Origin: Pardosa pseudoannulata
Taxonomy: Eukaryota; Arthropoda; Arachnida; Araneae; Lycosidae
Direction of reading: 5' to 3'
Assembly: GCA_032207245.1 (NCBI GenBank)
Contig: CM063502.1
Span: 118,686,429 to 118,750,428 of the forward strand
Length of the DNA stretch: 64,000 bases
Each line of letters opens with the position of its first letter. Positions within the stretch are counted from its first letter, which is position 1. Shown here one piece after another: positions 1 to 13,330 of the stretch. A model generated the notes under the pieces. It worked only from the letters and a program-made list of their open reading frames with translations, searched no databases and was not told where the DNA came from. The translations under genes and the position numbers were made by a program.

Positions 1-1300
1 TGTTTGTGTATAATAAAAACTGTTTGCCCTCTTGTGCTAAGTTTAAATCAGAGAAATGATAATACTTAACACTGCTACGACCTGTAATATAAATTGAACC
101 TTCAAGACCAAACTTCCAGACTGCAGGACACAAAGAGTTAAAAAATGGGGCAATTATAGACTTGTGATATAACTAAATTTATTCTCCCCAAAATTTAAAA
201 TACATACACATTATGTTTATCAGGAAATCTTTGTTTCAGATTCGTCAGAAAGAATTCGAAAAAGACTTTTAAAAAGATCTCAGTACAAAAAAGTCAATAA
301 TCTGAACTGGTTCGCGTCAGCATGACAATTAAGTCCAGTGAAAACGAAAATGGTATATCCATCTCCTTTTAGCATCTGGCTAGTATCCGAATTGTAGTCT
401 GGAATTTAAAGCGAGATTACGTAGGGTGCTTTTTGGACAACTTTTCTCGGAAACCATAATATAAAACCAAAAGAAATTAAAGAACATCACATATCTTACA
501 AAACTTAGCTGATAATCATTTTTATTTTAGTCCCTACTTAAATCATATCATTTCTTCACAGTAGTTTTCAATAATTCGAACATTATCAATAAAAATATAA
601 CAATTTCAATTGCACATAATATTTAACTTTTGTAGCATAAATATATTTACATATTCAGTTTGTGAAACAATTTTATATTACAAAATACTAATACACCCCC
701 ACCACAAAATAAATAAATAAATAAATAAAATGCTGCAAGAAGTAAAAAACCTGGAACTGCTGAAGTTGAAAATTGGATTTTGGTTTAAAATGCCTTAATG
801 TGTAAACAATATCTGTTTCTTTCCTTGCATATTTATTTGGTTGATTTATTTCGAACATAATATATGATAGTTTACAATCCTATAGGGGCCTGAGTGTGGG
901 GTCAGTAACTTATTTGAATTTGGAGAAATTGGTAAAAATCAAATTTCCAATTTTAAATTAATATCAATATAATGTCTATCATATCTCTGTTTATTTATCT
1001 TATAATGAATAATTTTTATGTTTATTGTAATTTGTCTTGCTTGTTGCATAGGATGATAGTTTAATTTAACTTGATTGAGTAAAGATTAATGCTAAGGCAA
1101 AGTTCCAAATATTAAATATGCATGTCAAATCCTGTCACAGCATCAAGTAAGTTATTATATTAACATGTGTTTTCTCCAAAAATTTTGTCTAAGGAATTTT
1201 TGGAGATGAGGAATTAAGATTTTAGTTTAGATAAAATGGCTTGGTTACATATGTCATTTTTTCCTATTAAATTAAAATCTGGGGTAAGAAGTTAATAGTG
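1..1300. other. AT-rich non-coding DNA
   Basis: No coding region, RNA gene or mobile-element signature was recognised here. The only ordered sequence is a short AAAT microsatellite at about 707-729. Confidence 0.6.
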
Positions 1301-1309
1301 TGAAGACTC

Positions 1310-2015
1310 CCCTTTGTCCGAGCACGTGACAAAACAGCTGACCATAGTACACCTGCTTACCTGGACAATAGCGTGGCGTCGCAGAGTCGGGATCTTGACA
1401 ATCGGACTGAATAGACGAATACGCCCCTGATGGATCTCGTTAACGAATGCTCGGAAATTCCGTAAAGAGACAGCCAGCGAATGAGATTTCAGCTAAAAAG
1501 TATAACTATAACTTTAGCTGGAGTTCCACGATGACCAGCAAAGACGTGTCTGGAGACGCTCCGGACAGCGGTGGGCTGTCAACCTGACTGTCTTCCGGCA
1601 TACAGGCTAACAACCAGGAGTGATGGTCTGGCGTGCCCTTTTATTTCATAGTACGACCCCTTTGCTTGTCATCCGAGGCACGCCTTCAGCACAGAGGCAC
1701 GTCGACGAAGTTCGCTCTTCACGTCACTCCATCATGGGCTTATATTTCAGTAAGATAATGCCGGGACCCAGATAATATGTATTCTTACTGCTCTTTTTCG
1801 TGCTTATGGAACGTTACCTTGGACAGCAAGGTTACCGGATCTCTCTCCGAATGAGCATGCAGGGCCCTCCAACCAGCTTGGGATTTTGATAGGCAGTTGG
1901 ATATAATTTGGCACGATATTCATCAGAATGATATCTGCCACATCTATCAATCAATGCCAATAACTGCTTGCATAAGAGCCAGAGGTGAACAAATGTGTTA
2001 TATTTTCACGTTCTA
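1310..2015 (+). pseudogene. decayed Tc1-like transposase
   Basis: Conceptual translation gives successive blocks in the order of a Tc1-family DDE transposase. About 1528-1600 reads FHDDQQRRVWRR, the strand region after the first catalytic Asp. About 1615-1750 reads QPGVMVWRALLFHSTTPL followed by VIRGTPSAQRHVDEV and IMGLYFS. About 1815-1870 reads LPWTARLPDLSPNEH, which matches the SPDLNPIEH motif holding the catalytic Glu; that Glu is kept. About 1900-2010 reads QNDICHIYQSMP then ACIRARGE, the usual C-terminal tail. The blocks lie in different frames with stops between them, and the DNA-binding N-terminus upstream of about 1500 is barely recognisable. GC content is clearly higher than in the surroundings, as expected for an imported element. 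No terminal inverted repeats were found. Tc1-like is secure; the subfamily is not. Confidence 0.8.
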
Positions 2016-2359
2016 TCACTTAAATAAATCATCCAGTTTTTCTAAAATTTTAATCATTTGTTTTTCTATACATGTACATCAATACTACCGATTTTCGTCC
2101 CATTCGGATAAATCCTTCTTGGTACGCCATTGTCTAAGAGTGTAGTATGCTCATATTTGCTGAGTTTCAATGAACAACAAAATAAACGTCTACTCAAATG
2201 TTTTGCACACTTTAGCTACTCTAAAACAGCATGATCAGTATGCATTGTAAATTTTACCCATGAAGGTAACAGTTAATGGTTTCCAACACATCTATAATGG
2301 CCAAACATTCCATAGTGTAATTTTTTCATGTTTAAGTAATTGTCTTGAATAATAAGCTA

Positions 2360-3254
2360 CGGGGTGAAGGGTTTCATCTGAATGCTGCTGTTTTTAAACT
2401 ACACCTCTTCATTCTTGACTTTATTCACAAAAAAACCATGACAAGGGTATTGTGGGTAACAGTTTCAGCATGGGTTTCGATATTAGACATTTTTTTCCCA
2501 ATTTTTGGTAAGAGTTATGACATTACAATGACCAATTCCAATATCCTTTTTTAAAGTATTTTATTTAGTTTATCGGTAGGTCAGCAATAATTAACTCCTG
2601 AACATGGTTAATTTTGTAAGTGTAGCATTGCAGGATATTGTGTATAATTTTATGCATTGTGCTCACTGATGTGTCTAAACATCGGGCAATTCGGCATGCA
2701 TTGCACTTTTGCACACCATTGCTCGTCCTTTTCTTTAATGCGGTGGCCACATCTACTATTGAAATGGAAGCAATTGATTTCCTCCCTCTGCCACATTTCA
2801 CTTTATTAGAACGTGTCTCTTAAAACCTCTAAAATCATATTCTTTAGACCCTTAAAAGGGGATCACAACCTTTTTTCACACTCTTTAATGACTTGAATTT
2901 CTTTTAAGCTGCAAGAGCATAGTAGCCGTTCATGTAAAAGAGCTTCACCAAAAGAGTTCAATTGTTCATTGTGAGATAACTCACAAGCTACTCACATGCA
3001 ATATGAGGGGAACTCCACTTTCCTGCCTTTTTATACGACTTGCAAACGTGTCAAGAACAATAAATGTCATCCAATGACTCTTTTGATTTGCATAGTACGC
3101 CGATTATGGTGTCATCTATTGATACACATTGAAACTTATTTTATTACATATCATATCAGTACTTTTATTAGTATAATAAGTTCAATTTGAAGTCATTCTG
3201 ATCAGTCATTATTTTTATAGCCTTTGAATGTGGGACTTTAATTCTAATCACCCT
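2360..3254 (-). mobile_element. internally deleted mariner-like element
   Basis: The right end, read on the minus strand, is CAGGGTGATTAG next to TA at about 3255. The proposed left end, CGGGGTGA at 2360 after TA at 2358-2359, is its approximate inverted copy (7 of 8 terminal bases). Between them lies a minus-strand transposase remnant. At about 895 bp the element is too short for a complete mariner, so internal deletion is inferred. The right end runs straight into a (TA)n microsatellite. The left boundary is the weaker call. Confidence 0.55.
2565..2955 (-). pseudogene. mariner-like transposase N-terminal remnant
   Basis: Read leftwards from 2952, the minus strand encodes LVKLFYMNGYYALAA, the start of the helix-turn-helix domain (DUF4817-like) found at the N-terminus of one arthropod mariner-related transposase group. 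After a frame change, 2801-2565 is open for 78 codons. It includes GRGRKSIA, a stretch around RIARCLDTSVSTMHKIIHNI (second helix-turn-helix) and the conserved closing motif YKINHVQEL. Coding then stops where the DDE catalytic domain should begin. A weak echo (ETHAETVTHNTL) near 2445-2500 may be a catalytic-domain scrap. The family call rests on motif memory and order, not a search. The product cannot be functional. Confidence 0.65.
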
Positions 3255-3256
3255 GT

Positions 3257-3259
3257 ATG

Positions 3260-3345
<86 letters not shown>

Positions 3346-3358
3346 TATATATATAAGT
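3257..3358. repeat. (TA)n microsatellite
   Basis: About 100 bp of nearly pure TA repeats with one interruption near 3341, starting directly at the end of the mariner-like element. Confidence 0.95.
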
Positions 3359-3359
3359 T

Positions 3360-3699
3360 TATTAAAGATCCAGTGTTAAGGCGAATGGAAAACAGTCTTC
3401 CTTGATAATAATAAGTTTATTAAATTGTAGTTCTACTTGAAAGCAACTTCCGCCATTTTCATAGTTCGTGGTGGAGCTAAGCGTGGAAAAGGTGTTGACA
3501 GCTCCATGTCCACGCGCTAACTGACTTTTATCTGTTTGCAAGCTCATCAAAATGTTCCAAAATGCTTCCGCCTGACCGGATTATCCTAAAAGCTTACGTG
3601 AGCGTGGGTCTTTTTCATTTATTTTATTACTATAAAAGAGTTCTCTTTTTAAAATCGCTTATAACTCATGTAATTTCCAACTACCCCTTTTTTAGACCT

Positions 3700-3700
<1 letters not shown>
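3360..3700. other. unassigned DNA between two microsatellites
   Basis: Slightly GC-richer sequence, especially 3440-3600. The short open stretches on both strands carry no recognised motif and none is called a gene. Confidence 0.4.

Positions 3701-3702
<2 letters not shown>

Positions 3703-3764
<62 letters not shown>
3703..3764. repeat. compound (TA)n(GT)n microsatellite
   Basis: TA repeats to 3736 switch directly to GT repeats to 3764. The same compound structure recurs at 18.4, 35.8, 36.2 and 39.9 kb. Confidence 0.95.
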
Positions 3765-3768
<4 letters not shown>

Positions 3769-4361
3769 TACGGTGTGTTAAGCTTGTATTACAGTGTGTG
3801 ACTGTATTAAAAAGAAAAAATTATATGAGGTATGGAATGGAAAGGTATATAACAAGAATTGATCTATAGTTTGGGTTGTCAGAGCCTAATGTAAGCTAGA
3901 ATTACGGAGACTTTTCATTTCTCATACTGATATCTTTCTGATACATTGACTAAATCTGTTTGTTACTAAGCAAAGGTGAATGGTTATCATTTTGTATTGG
4001 GACAAATTTTGGAAATGTTTGCAAAGGAATTAAAGTTATAATTCAAGCTAATGTTGAGACACTTTTACCAGATTGATTTTGTTTTCAAACCAGCGAAAAA
4101 TTATTCAATTCGGTTTTAAAAATTGTTCATAGATTTTGGTACAAAAACCTTATTGTTGAAATTAGAATTAACGTTAAGAAATAAGCATTATTCAGTGTTT
4201 ATTTGAAATGGGTTTATAATTAATAATTTAATATTTTTTATAATTAATATTTTCTAATACTACCTTGGAATACTTAGAATTAATTTTGTTAACCATTTGT
4301 TAAAGAATGTTACATTTTTTGTTGCAGCAGTGCAAATTTCGATTAAATAATCCTTATTTGT

Positions 4362-4362
<1 letters not shown>
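3765..4362. other. AT-rich non-coding DNA
   Basis: No gene, repeat or element signature was seen. Confidence 0.5.

Positions 4363-4437
<75 letters not shown>
4363..4437. repeat. (TA)n microsatellite
   Basis: Uninterrupted TA repeat of about 75 bp. Confidence 0.95.
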
Positions 4438-4439
<2 letters not shown>

Positions 4440-4709
4440 AATGTATACTAAATCTGGTATTCAGTTTCTATTTGCTAATCTAACCTAACGTTAGCCTAAA
4501 TTACCCAAACATTAAATACTGAAAGATAGTTCCTTTATTCTAAAATACTTTTCAAAACAGTTTTATTTCTAAGAAAAAACAAAGGATTATAAGAAATGCC
4601 ATTAAAAGGAAAAATATAAAATTTGAATAATAATTTTTGTAAACAAAGAAAACCGAAGGAAAAAACGAAAATTTTGCATAAATTTCGGTGTTTTTCGGAG
4701 AGAAACTAA

Positions 4710-4742
4710 TTACATAATTTAACAAAGTGTTAAATTATGTAA
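4710..4742. repeat. perfect hairpin, 15-bp arms
   Basis: TTACATAATTTAACA is followed by a 3-base loop and its exact reverse complement. It is AT-rich, so chance or microsatellite-like origin is possible. There is no T tract to suggest a transcript end. Confidence 0.7.
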
Positions 4743-5700
4743 AATAAAAATACAGTTATCAAACAATCATAAATACGATTTTAAAATGTTCTCTGTTATT
4801 ACTTGCAAATTGGACAAAAACGTGATAAATATGACTTGCAGACCTGTGCATTTTTAGCATTATATTTGTTTTGCTATATTCTTTGGCTGAAACTCAGAAT
4901 CTGCCTCAAAATCTCTGTTAAATCAATTATAACCTTGAATCTATCTTACTGGCTGTTGTCTATATTACGTGATTTCTTATCTGGGAAGACTGTGTCTTGT
5001 CCTACCTTATGATGAATGCTTTTAAAATCAAACATTTTTTTTTTGTATTCTTTCCGTTATTCATTGAAATTCATTGATATCTAGATGAAAGTATGCATTA
5101 TAAGAAGAACATTCCATCATTTTATATACATTCTTATGCCATTAATTTAGTTCCCTTTCACAAAAGAAAGTTTTTATATGCACATATTTAGATAGATTAC
5201 TCTGCTTACATTACTTGAATAGAGACTGAACACATAAAGTAGCTAATTGCTCGTTTGTTGTAACAGTATCATTGAGATAATATACATTTGGCAAAATTTC
5301 AGGCCATTTTTCCAATATTTCTCGAACAGCAGCAAGTTTATTTTGTGTCTTCTCTCTCGACTCGTTGATTTATTGTCAAAATGAATAGTTTCGGAAACGA
5401 TGCAAAATTGTTCATGTGACATAGATGGGAGAAATATAATTTTTCTACTTTACTCCAAAGTTTTTAGTTCATTCTTTGTGAGTTTTAGTAAACCAGCTAA
5501 CTACAAAAAACCTATATATTGTCAAAATGTGAACAGTTTTAAAATCTTCATTGCATATATTTTTCATTTCATTATTTGTCAATTTTATAATTTTATCCTG
5601 ACTTGAATGATTGAACATAGTCAAAATTGTTTAAAATAAAAATCCCGGAGAACTGAAGGGAATCATATTGACCGGAACAGTACATTAGAAGATATTCAAA
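4743..5700. other. AT-rich non-coding DNA
   Basis: Only short open stretches without recognisable protein motifs. Nothing is called. Confidence 0.5.
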
Positions 5701-5950
5701 AACTAAACAGAAAACTGAAAATATTTTTGATAAACAAGCAATGTATAGCTCTCACTAGCAAAGTCATAAAATATCCTGTAAATGCTTCTGCATTATATTC
5801 TTTTATAAACAATTAAAAACATTTTAACTAAACAGAAAACTGAAAATATTTTTGATAAACAAGCCATGTATAGCCCTCACTAGCAAAGTCATAAAATATC
5901 CTGTAAATGCTTCTGCATTATATTCTTTTATAAACAATTAAAGACATCTG
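5701..5950. repeat. two-copy tandem duplication, 125-bp unit
   Basis: Copies 5701-5825 and 5826-about 5950 are nearly identical, with a handful of substitutions (for example AAGCAATG against AAGCCATG). The high identity marks a recent local duplication. The unit has no open frame and no known motif. Confidence 0.9.
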
Positions 5951-8096
5951 GGTAAAGAAATACCAAAACAGTAAAGCAGAGATAAATGAAGAAAAATACA
6001 TGAAACATAAAAGGCAAAGTATGGAATTGTTAAAGTGATTTATTCAACATTCAAATTGCGTAAGAATAAAATACAAGCTAACTAGTCTGAAGCTCCAGTA
6101 GCGATAAAAATTTAAAATTATACAAGTTAATGTTTCATTAAATATTGCTAATATAAATATTATACGAGATAAATTCCTTGACAACAAAAACAATGACAAT
6201 CTGTAAATAAGAGTTATTCTCATAATTTGAAAATGTATGCCGTTTTTTTTTCTTATATCTCAAATGCGATAAAGTTGTTTAACTCTATAATGTTTATCTG
6301 AAACTTAAAAACGTTTTATGAACGAAATTCTTTGGAAGTGAACTTATTTATGAGATAAAGAACATCTAATAACATTATTAAATAGAAGAAAATAATCAGT
6401 AATCAGTATAACATGACGTATACGATTCCATTATCAAAATAAATTCGAGGAAACATTTTTTTTTTAAAATAGGAAACCTTATTATCATTGCAAATCATGA
6501 AATAGTATCTGGCACAAAAAGAATTCAGATTTACTTTTCCTAATATTGTTCCAGAAAACATTTACTATATTTTTAAAAGAGATTTCAGTGAAAAGATCCA
6601 TTTTATGTATTCCTGGAATAAGTTATGAATTCGTAGAACTTGAGCCATTTTTGTAGAAACAATGCCAGATGATTTTTAGTCCATTGTACATCTAAATTTC
6701 GAGTTTAGTATGCTTATTAAAATATAATTTCATACTTTTAGAAATAATTGTCGGATGTAATGACTTAAATATAGAAATTTAGTTTACTGTAAGATGTTCC
6801 TAGTAATAACTTCCATAAAAACTTAAGAGTACAATATACCGCTGTATGACTGTATACCGCTGACTGTATTTTGACTGTATACCTCTGAGTATACAGTCAT
6901 AATTCTTTGTTTTTACATGTACTTTCTGATTATTTGTGATTGCATATAAAGCTATGTAAACAACTTTTAAAGCTGATAAAAACTACGTTTAAATAACGAT
7001 TTTCGTGGAAAAAATTTTAAAAAAGAATCAAAAGATTTCCATTTATCTGTTATAATGTAAGTTTTATGTGAGTCAGCAGAATTTAATAAATAAAGGCTAT
7101 TCTTTATACCGTAACAACTGACTAACAAATTTATTTGCGGGATATTTTTAACTCTGCTTGCAATGTTACTGTTGTGGTAAATCAAATAGTCAAAATTTTC
7201 TAAGACAAATTAAGACACTTCAGCGTTGTCCCCAAACAGATTATTTATAAAATGTAGAAATTGTTCCACACAATTACGTGTCGCCCGAATTTCAGTTTTA
7301 AAAGCATTGAAAATGCATGGCACATAATATATACATTTTACACTTAGAAGATATTTTTAACACAGATGATAGATATTTTATTCATAAGTTTTATTCTTTT
7401 TCGTTTTAGATTGCGTATTTTATTTCATTTCATTTTTTTTTTCTCTTAAGAAAATCGGAATAATTTTATCTTTCACGAATTGTAATTTTTCACCGCTCAT
7501 AAATAAAAAAGGGAATATTTTCTTTTGTAATGGAAGATGCAAAAACAATTATATAATATTTTGTAAAATGCATTTTAAAAACATTTTGAAAAGGTATATT
7601 TTAGAAGTTTCTTTCAATTTGTTTCTTTTCCCCGAAAAGAACATTTGTGGAATAAGAAATTACATAGAAATGAAAGTAATTTGTTTTCAGATTTATTCTT
7701 TCACTTCTGTGTCGGTAAGGTTGTCGAAGTTTACCTACATTTCTGCTGTTTTGCAATATATTGTTCAAAGTTTATGTTTTAAATGATTGAAATATTGGTT
7801 TATGTCATAATGTAAATAAGTGTTCATCTTTTGCAGATTGATTCTCTTAATTGGAATTTTTCTCTTCTCAATAGTAAGGGATAAAATTCTAGTAAGTTAT
7901 TTGCACAAAATATTATACGGAACTTTTCAAGGTAGGAAAATATTTTAACTTTGCTTTTACAGGAGTGTGAATACCTTGGAAATTTGAAAAGGCTATAGAT
8001 AGTCTAAATTTTATGTAACAAATTCCTTTAAAAAACAATCCAATGAAAAAAATATAATTTCTGCTTTACCATGTAAATATATCATATCATGCTTGC
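5951..8096. other. AT-rich non-coding DNA
   Basis: No gene or mobile element recognised. At 6835-6900 a short GACTGTATACC-type repeat ends in an 11-bp perfect inverted repeat (TGACTGTATAC at 6872-6882, its complement at 6889-6899). Confidence 0.5.
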
Positions 8097-8540
8097 ACCC
8101 AATTTTCTGCTAATCTAAGACCTATAGATAAAGTATATTATATGGCAAAACTATTTTTTCTAGATCTTCAAGATCATTATTCTCTTTTGACGCTTGATAG
8201 TGATTCTGAATATTAATTTTAAAAATTCGGATAGGTTACGGATTTTCTTTACTGAAGGGTGATTTTTGTAAGAGTTTTACTGTAACTAAAGAGTAAGAGT
8301 ACAGTAAGAGTAGGGTACAGTAAGAGTTGGGTACAGTAAGAGTTTTACTGTACCCAATTTTCTGCTAATCTAAGACCTATAGATAAAGTATATTATATGG
8401 CAAAACTATTTTTTCTATATTTTCAAGGTCATTATTCTCTTTTGACGCTTGATAGTGATTCGGAACATTAATTTTAAAAATTCGGATAAGGTTACGGATT
8501 TTCTTTACTGAAGGGTGAATTTTGTAAGAGTTTTACTTGA
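8097..8540. repeat. tandem duplication, 255-bp period
   Basis: About 187 bp starting ACCCAATTTTCTGCTAATC at 8097 recurs at 8352 with a few differences (for example TAGATCTTCAAGATC against TATATTTTCAAGGTC). The intervening 8285-8350 is a small tandem repeat built on GTACAGTAAGAGT, which may have mediated the duplication by slippage or unequal exchange. Confidence 0.9.
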
Positions 8541-9380
8541 GAAGCTGTTTTAATAAAATTCTATTATAACATCCTTATTATAAAATCTCAAAACCAATAG
8601 CAGAGGAAAACATAGCTTTTTTAAAAAGATCAAACGTTACCTTTTAGCAACTGACATAGTACAAAATTTATCTTTTCATCTAATGCAACAACGAATGAAA
8701 TCTGAAAAGTTTGGCGTATTTTTATTTTTATCATTCGCTTTTTTAAACTTTTTTTACACTTCCGTTATTCCAATTATCAAAGTTTCGTTTTTTAAACGAA
8801 AGATATTCGGAATTAACATTACTCAGTTTTATCTATATTAAATAAAGGATCATATTTATAGAAAAATGTTCTGTAATCAACTTTCTGAAGTAGTTAAAAT
8901 GCTTTCAATTAAACACAAAACTTTAAATTAGTAACTGATATGTGTTAGTGTGTCACATTTATTATTAGTTGTCACTTAACGATTCCACAGATTGAATAAA
9001 TCGCCATTTAATGGAATATAATAAACCGATTATACGAACTACTGGAAGTTGCGTTATTCATTATATGTTCTCTTAGGATTCTGCTCTTTTATCGATGCTT
9101 TTAATGATTAATAAACAAAGAAACTTACCAAATTATGCAAATAGATGGTTATGGATGTGGTTATGCAAAGTAATTTATGAAGTTAGTAATATATAATGAA
9201 AGGATAGCTATTTGCTTACCATAAAGGTTTACTTCTTGGGAATAAAAAATAAAATTGAGAAGCCAACAGATATTTAATATGGTAAATAAATCAGAGTCTG
9301 GTCCTGCTTACCCCTCTGGAGATCTACGATCTACTCTTTGGCTGTGCATGGGATAATGAGACTGGGATGTACTAATTAAA
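8541..9380. other. AT-rich non-coding DNA
   Basis: Nothing recognised. Confidence 0.5.
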
Positions 9381-9399
9381 ACTTATTTCGAAAGTGTAC

Positions 9400-9500
9400 G
9401 AACATCTATGCCAGAAGTTGAATTCGAACCCCCTCCCTTCAAATCTGGTAATAAAAACCACCTTCTTACTTTCCAACCCGTCGGAGTAGAAAGCCTGTTT
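9400..9500 (-). other. possible tRNA-derived SINE trace
   Basis: On the minus strand the sequence GGGGTTCGAATTC at about 9418-9430 matches a tRNA B-box (GGTTCGANTCC-like). A loosely A-box-like stretch GGGTTGGAAAGTAAGAAGG lies about 35 bp upstream on that strand. The local GC content is raised. There is no cloverleaf, so it is not a working tRNA gene. A decayed SINE head is the likeliest reading, with low confidence. Confidence 0.25.
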
Positions 9501-11663
<2,163 letters not shown>

Positions 11664-11955
11664 AGCTCAGTTTAAAATAAAAGGAACAGAAAGCTTTATT
11701 ATGAATACAAAAATAAATTGCAATTGTTTGATGAACTCTACATTTTCTTGTATCATATTAAATGCTTCAAAAGAAAGATTATCTGGTTGAAGTTGTTGCT
11801 ATTTCTCTTTCTTTTTTTCTACCTATTTTTAATTGTTCCTTTTTTAAACTAGATATATAGAGGTTAAGAAATCAGAAATAGTTTATCTAATAAACGATTA
11901 ATTTTAAAACAAGAAAAAATGTTTGCTGATAAAAAGAAAGATCTTCATCTTTTCA

Positions 11956-12343
11956 TGGTACAGGGATTTTAATTTCAGCTTCACATACCACCCTATCACT
12001 GTTAGATATCCCAAACCGTGTCCTTCTACTTATTACTGGTGCAGCTTTCTGAACTCCTATTGCTGCCATTGAAGTACAAACTAACTTACCAGGTCTGAGT
12101 GGTAGACGATTGCAATCTGCCTTGTCCCTGGACGAAAGAGTTCCTCTTAAAAATACTTTTTGGTCTCGTAATCAGCTAGCTGAGTGTAGATTAAAGATAC
12201 AATACACCTTTCTAACAACTATTCATAAACTATCAAGCAATATGAGACTCTCTCTATATCGCGAACCTGCTTTTGAACCTCATCTTTCCCCTGGCTTTTT
12301 TCATTATGCAAAAGCCTCTTTAAATTTGATTGCCCCTGTCTGA
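11956..12343 (+). pseudogene. LINE reverse transcriptase C-terminal fragment
   Basis: The frame reads SLLDIPNRVLLLITGAAF, then a stop, then TPIAAIEVQTNLPGLSGRR and ALSLDERVPLKNTFWSRNQL, running open to 12343. The ITGA..STPI..ME pattern marks the junction after the reverse transcriptase thumb in RNase H-type LINE polyproteins. The catalytic YADD motif lies upstream and is absent. One in-frame TGA interrupts the conserved ITGA-STPI motif. No function is expected. Confidence 0.7.
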
Positions 12344-12417
12344 AAGATTTCCATCATTCAGACCAAGTTTAGGATTTTATCTTTAGCAATCATTTTTGAA
12401 AGATATCCTGGCAGGGA

Positions 12418-12843
12418 TTGGACACATATGTGTATATATATAGTAACAGATCTGCTGCTGATGGAAAGACAGATGCTGGTGTGTATGCTGACATATTTCA
12501 GCCCAGGGAGGCTGTTGGACATTTCCGAGACAATTTTGATTCTGAGATATATACAATTTTTTTCTCCCTTAGAGCAACAGAAAATACTACAAAAAATAAG
12601 ATCGTTTTGTTTATTGATTCCAGGTCTGCCTTTCAAACTATTACCAACTATAACTTAACACCCGTTGAATGTGGGTGTAAAAACAGGATTTGCTCTTTGA
12701 TCGATTCAGGAATTGATATGGTTTTACAATGGATTCCCAGTCACTGCAATGTGCATGGCAATGAACGTGCTGACACACTCGGCAAAGAGGGTTGTGATTT
12801 TGTTCAACAAACTGTTGGTGGTCCTTTTAGGAACAAAAAGTGA
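12418..12843 (+). pseudogene. LINE RNase H domain remnant
   Basis: The open stretch of 141 codons carries the RNase H fold signature: YSNRSAADGKTDAGVYAD, then DSEIYTI, then FIDSRSAFQTI, and LQWIPSHCNVHGNERAD. In this family the first motif is normally YTDGSA. Here the catalytic Asp is Asn (and Gly is Arg), while the Glu, the second Asp and the final Asp of HGNERAD are present. The segment is open but has lost a metal ligand. The next in-frame stop (TGA at 12841-12843) falls inside the homologous region, because the following codons still read IIRDYIKKL. It continues the reverse transcriptase fragment upstream after a frame change. Confidence 0.85.
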
Positions 12844-12896
12844 ATCATCAGAGACTACATTAAAAAATTAGTACTTGTCACTTCGGAGACATTTCC

Positions 12897-13220
12897 TGTA
12901 AGAGGAGATGGTCATATCTCTTAAATAAGAGAGTATGTCCCTCTCTTTCCAGAGCTATTGAGGTGGCTCTTTTTAGATTCAGGACTACCCACGACTTGCT
13001 GAGGGATCATCTTTTTCGGTTTCACTTAGTGCATTCCCCTCATTGTTTCTTTTGAACTTCTGCTCCCATGACTGAAACTCATGTTTTGATTTGTCCGGCT
13101 GCGAGGAGAGATTTTGCTTTATCATTTTCTGAGACGCCTCCACCTTCTGGGGAAATTTCTTTTATTTATTGGACTGTCAGGCGTCACATGCTCGAGACGA
13201 GCTTCGGCAAGCGTAATTAA
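12897..13220 (+). pseudogene. LINE polyprotein C-terminal domain remnant
   Basis: After a frame change near 12895 the plus strand reads KRRWSYLLNKRVCPSLSRAI, then VALFRFRTTHDLLRDHLFRF, then HSPHC, and after a stop ETHVLICPAARRDF, ending at TAA 13218-13220. The R-x-R-T-x-H-x-L ... C ... E-H-x-L-x-x-C-P layout is typical of the region after RNase H in Jockey/I-like LINEs. The in-frame TGA at 13053-13055 sits where the second Cys of the CxxC pair would be expected. Together with the other lesions this shows the copy is dead. Confidence 0.7.
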
Positions 13221-13330
13221 AAAATATTTTCATGAATACTGTAACGTTATTTTATTTTAATAAATCTGACTGCATGGTTTTCCGTTAGTTCATTATTCAT
13301 CACTGTATTTTTAAATTTACTTTTCATTTT

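Larger units (their letters stand above)
11950..13330 (+). mobile_element. 5'-truncated non-LTR retrotransposon (RNase H type)
   Basis: Three consecutive protein segments in correct order on the plus strand match the end of the polyprotein of RNase H-bearing LINEs (Jockey/I-like group): the end of reverse transcriptase, the RNase H domain, and the C-terminal domain. The endonuclease and catalytic reverse transcriptase are missing, as is usual for 5'-truncated LINE copies. A short AT-rich 3' region with AATAAA near 13259 follows the last stop at 13218-13220. No target-site duplication was identified, so the outer limits are approximate. Confidence 0.8.

Noticed and set aside
12358..12636. Minus-strand open stretch of 92 codons, and plus-strand 12428-12658
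   Set aside because: Overlapping wrong-frame shadows of the RNase H segment.
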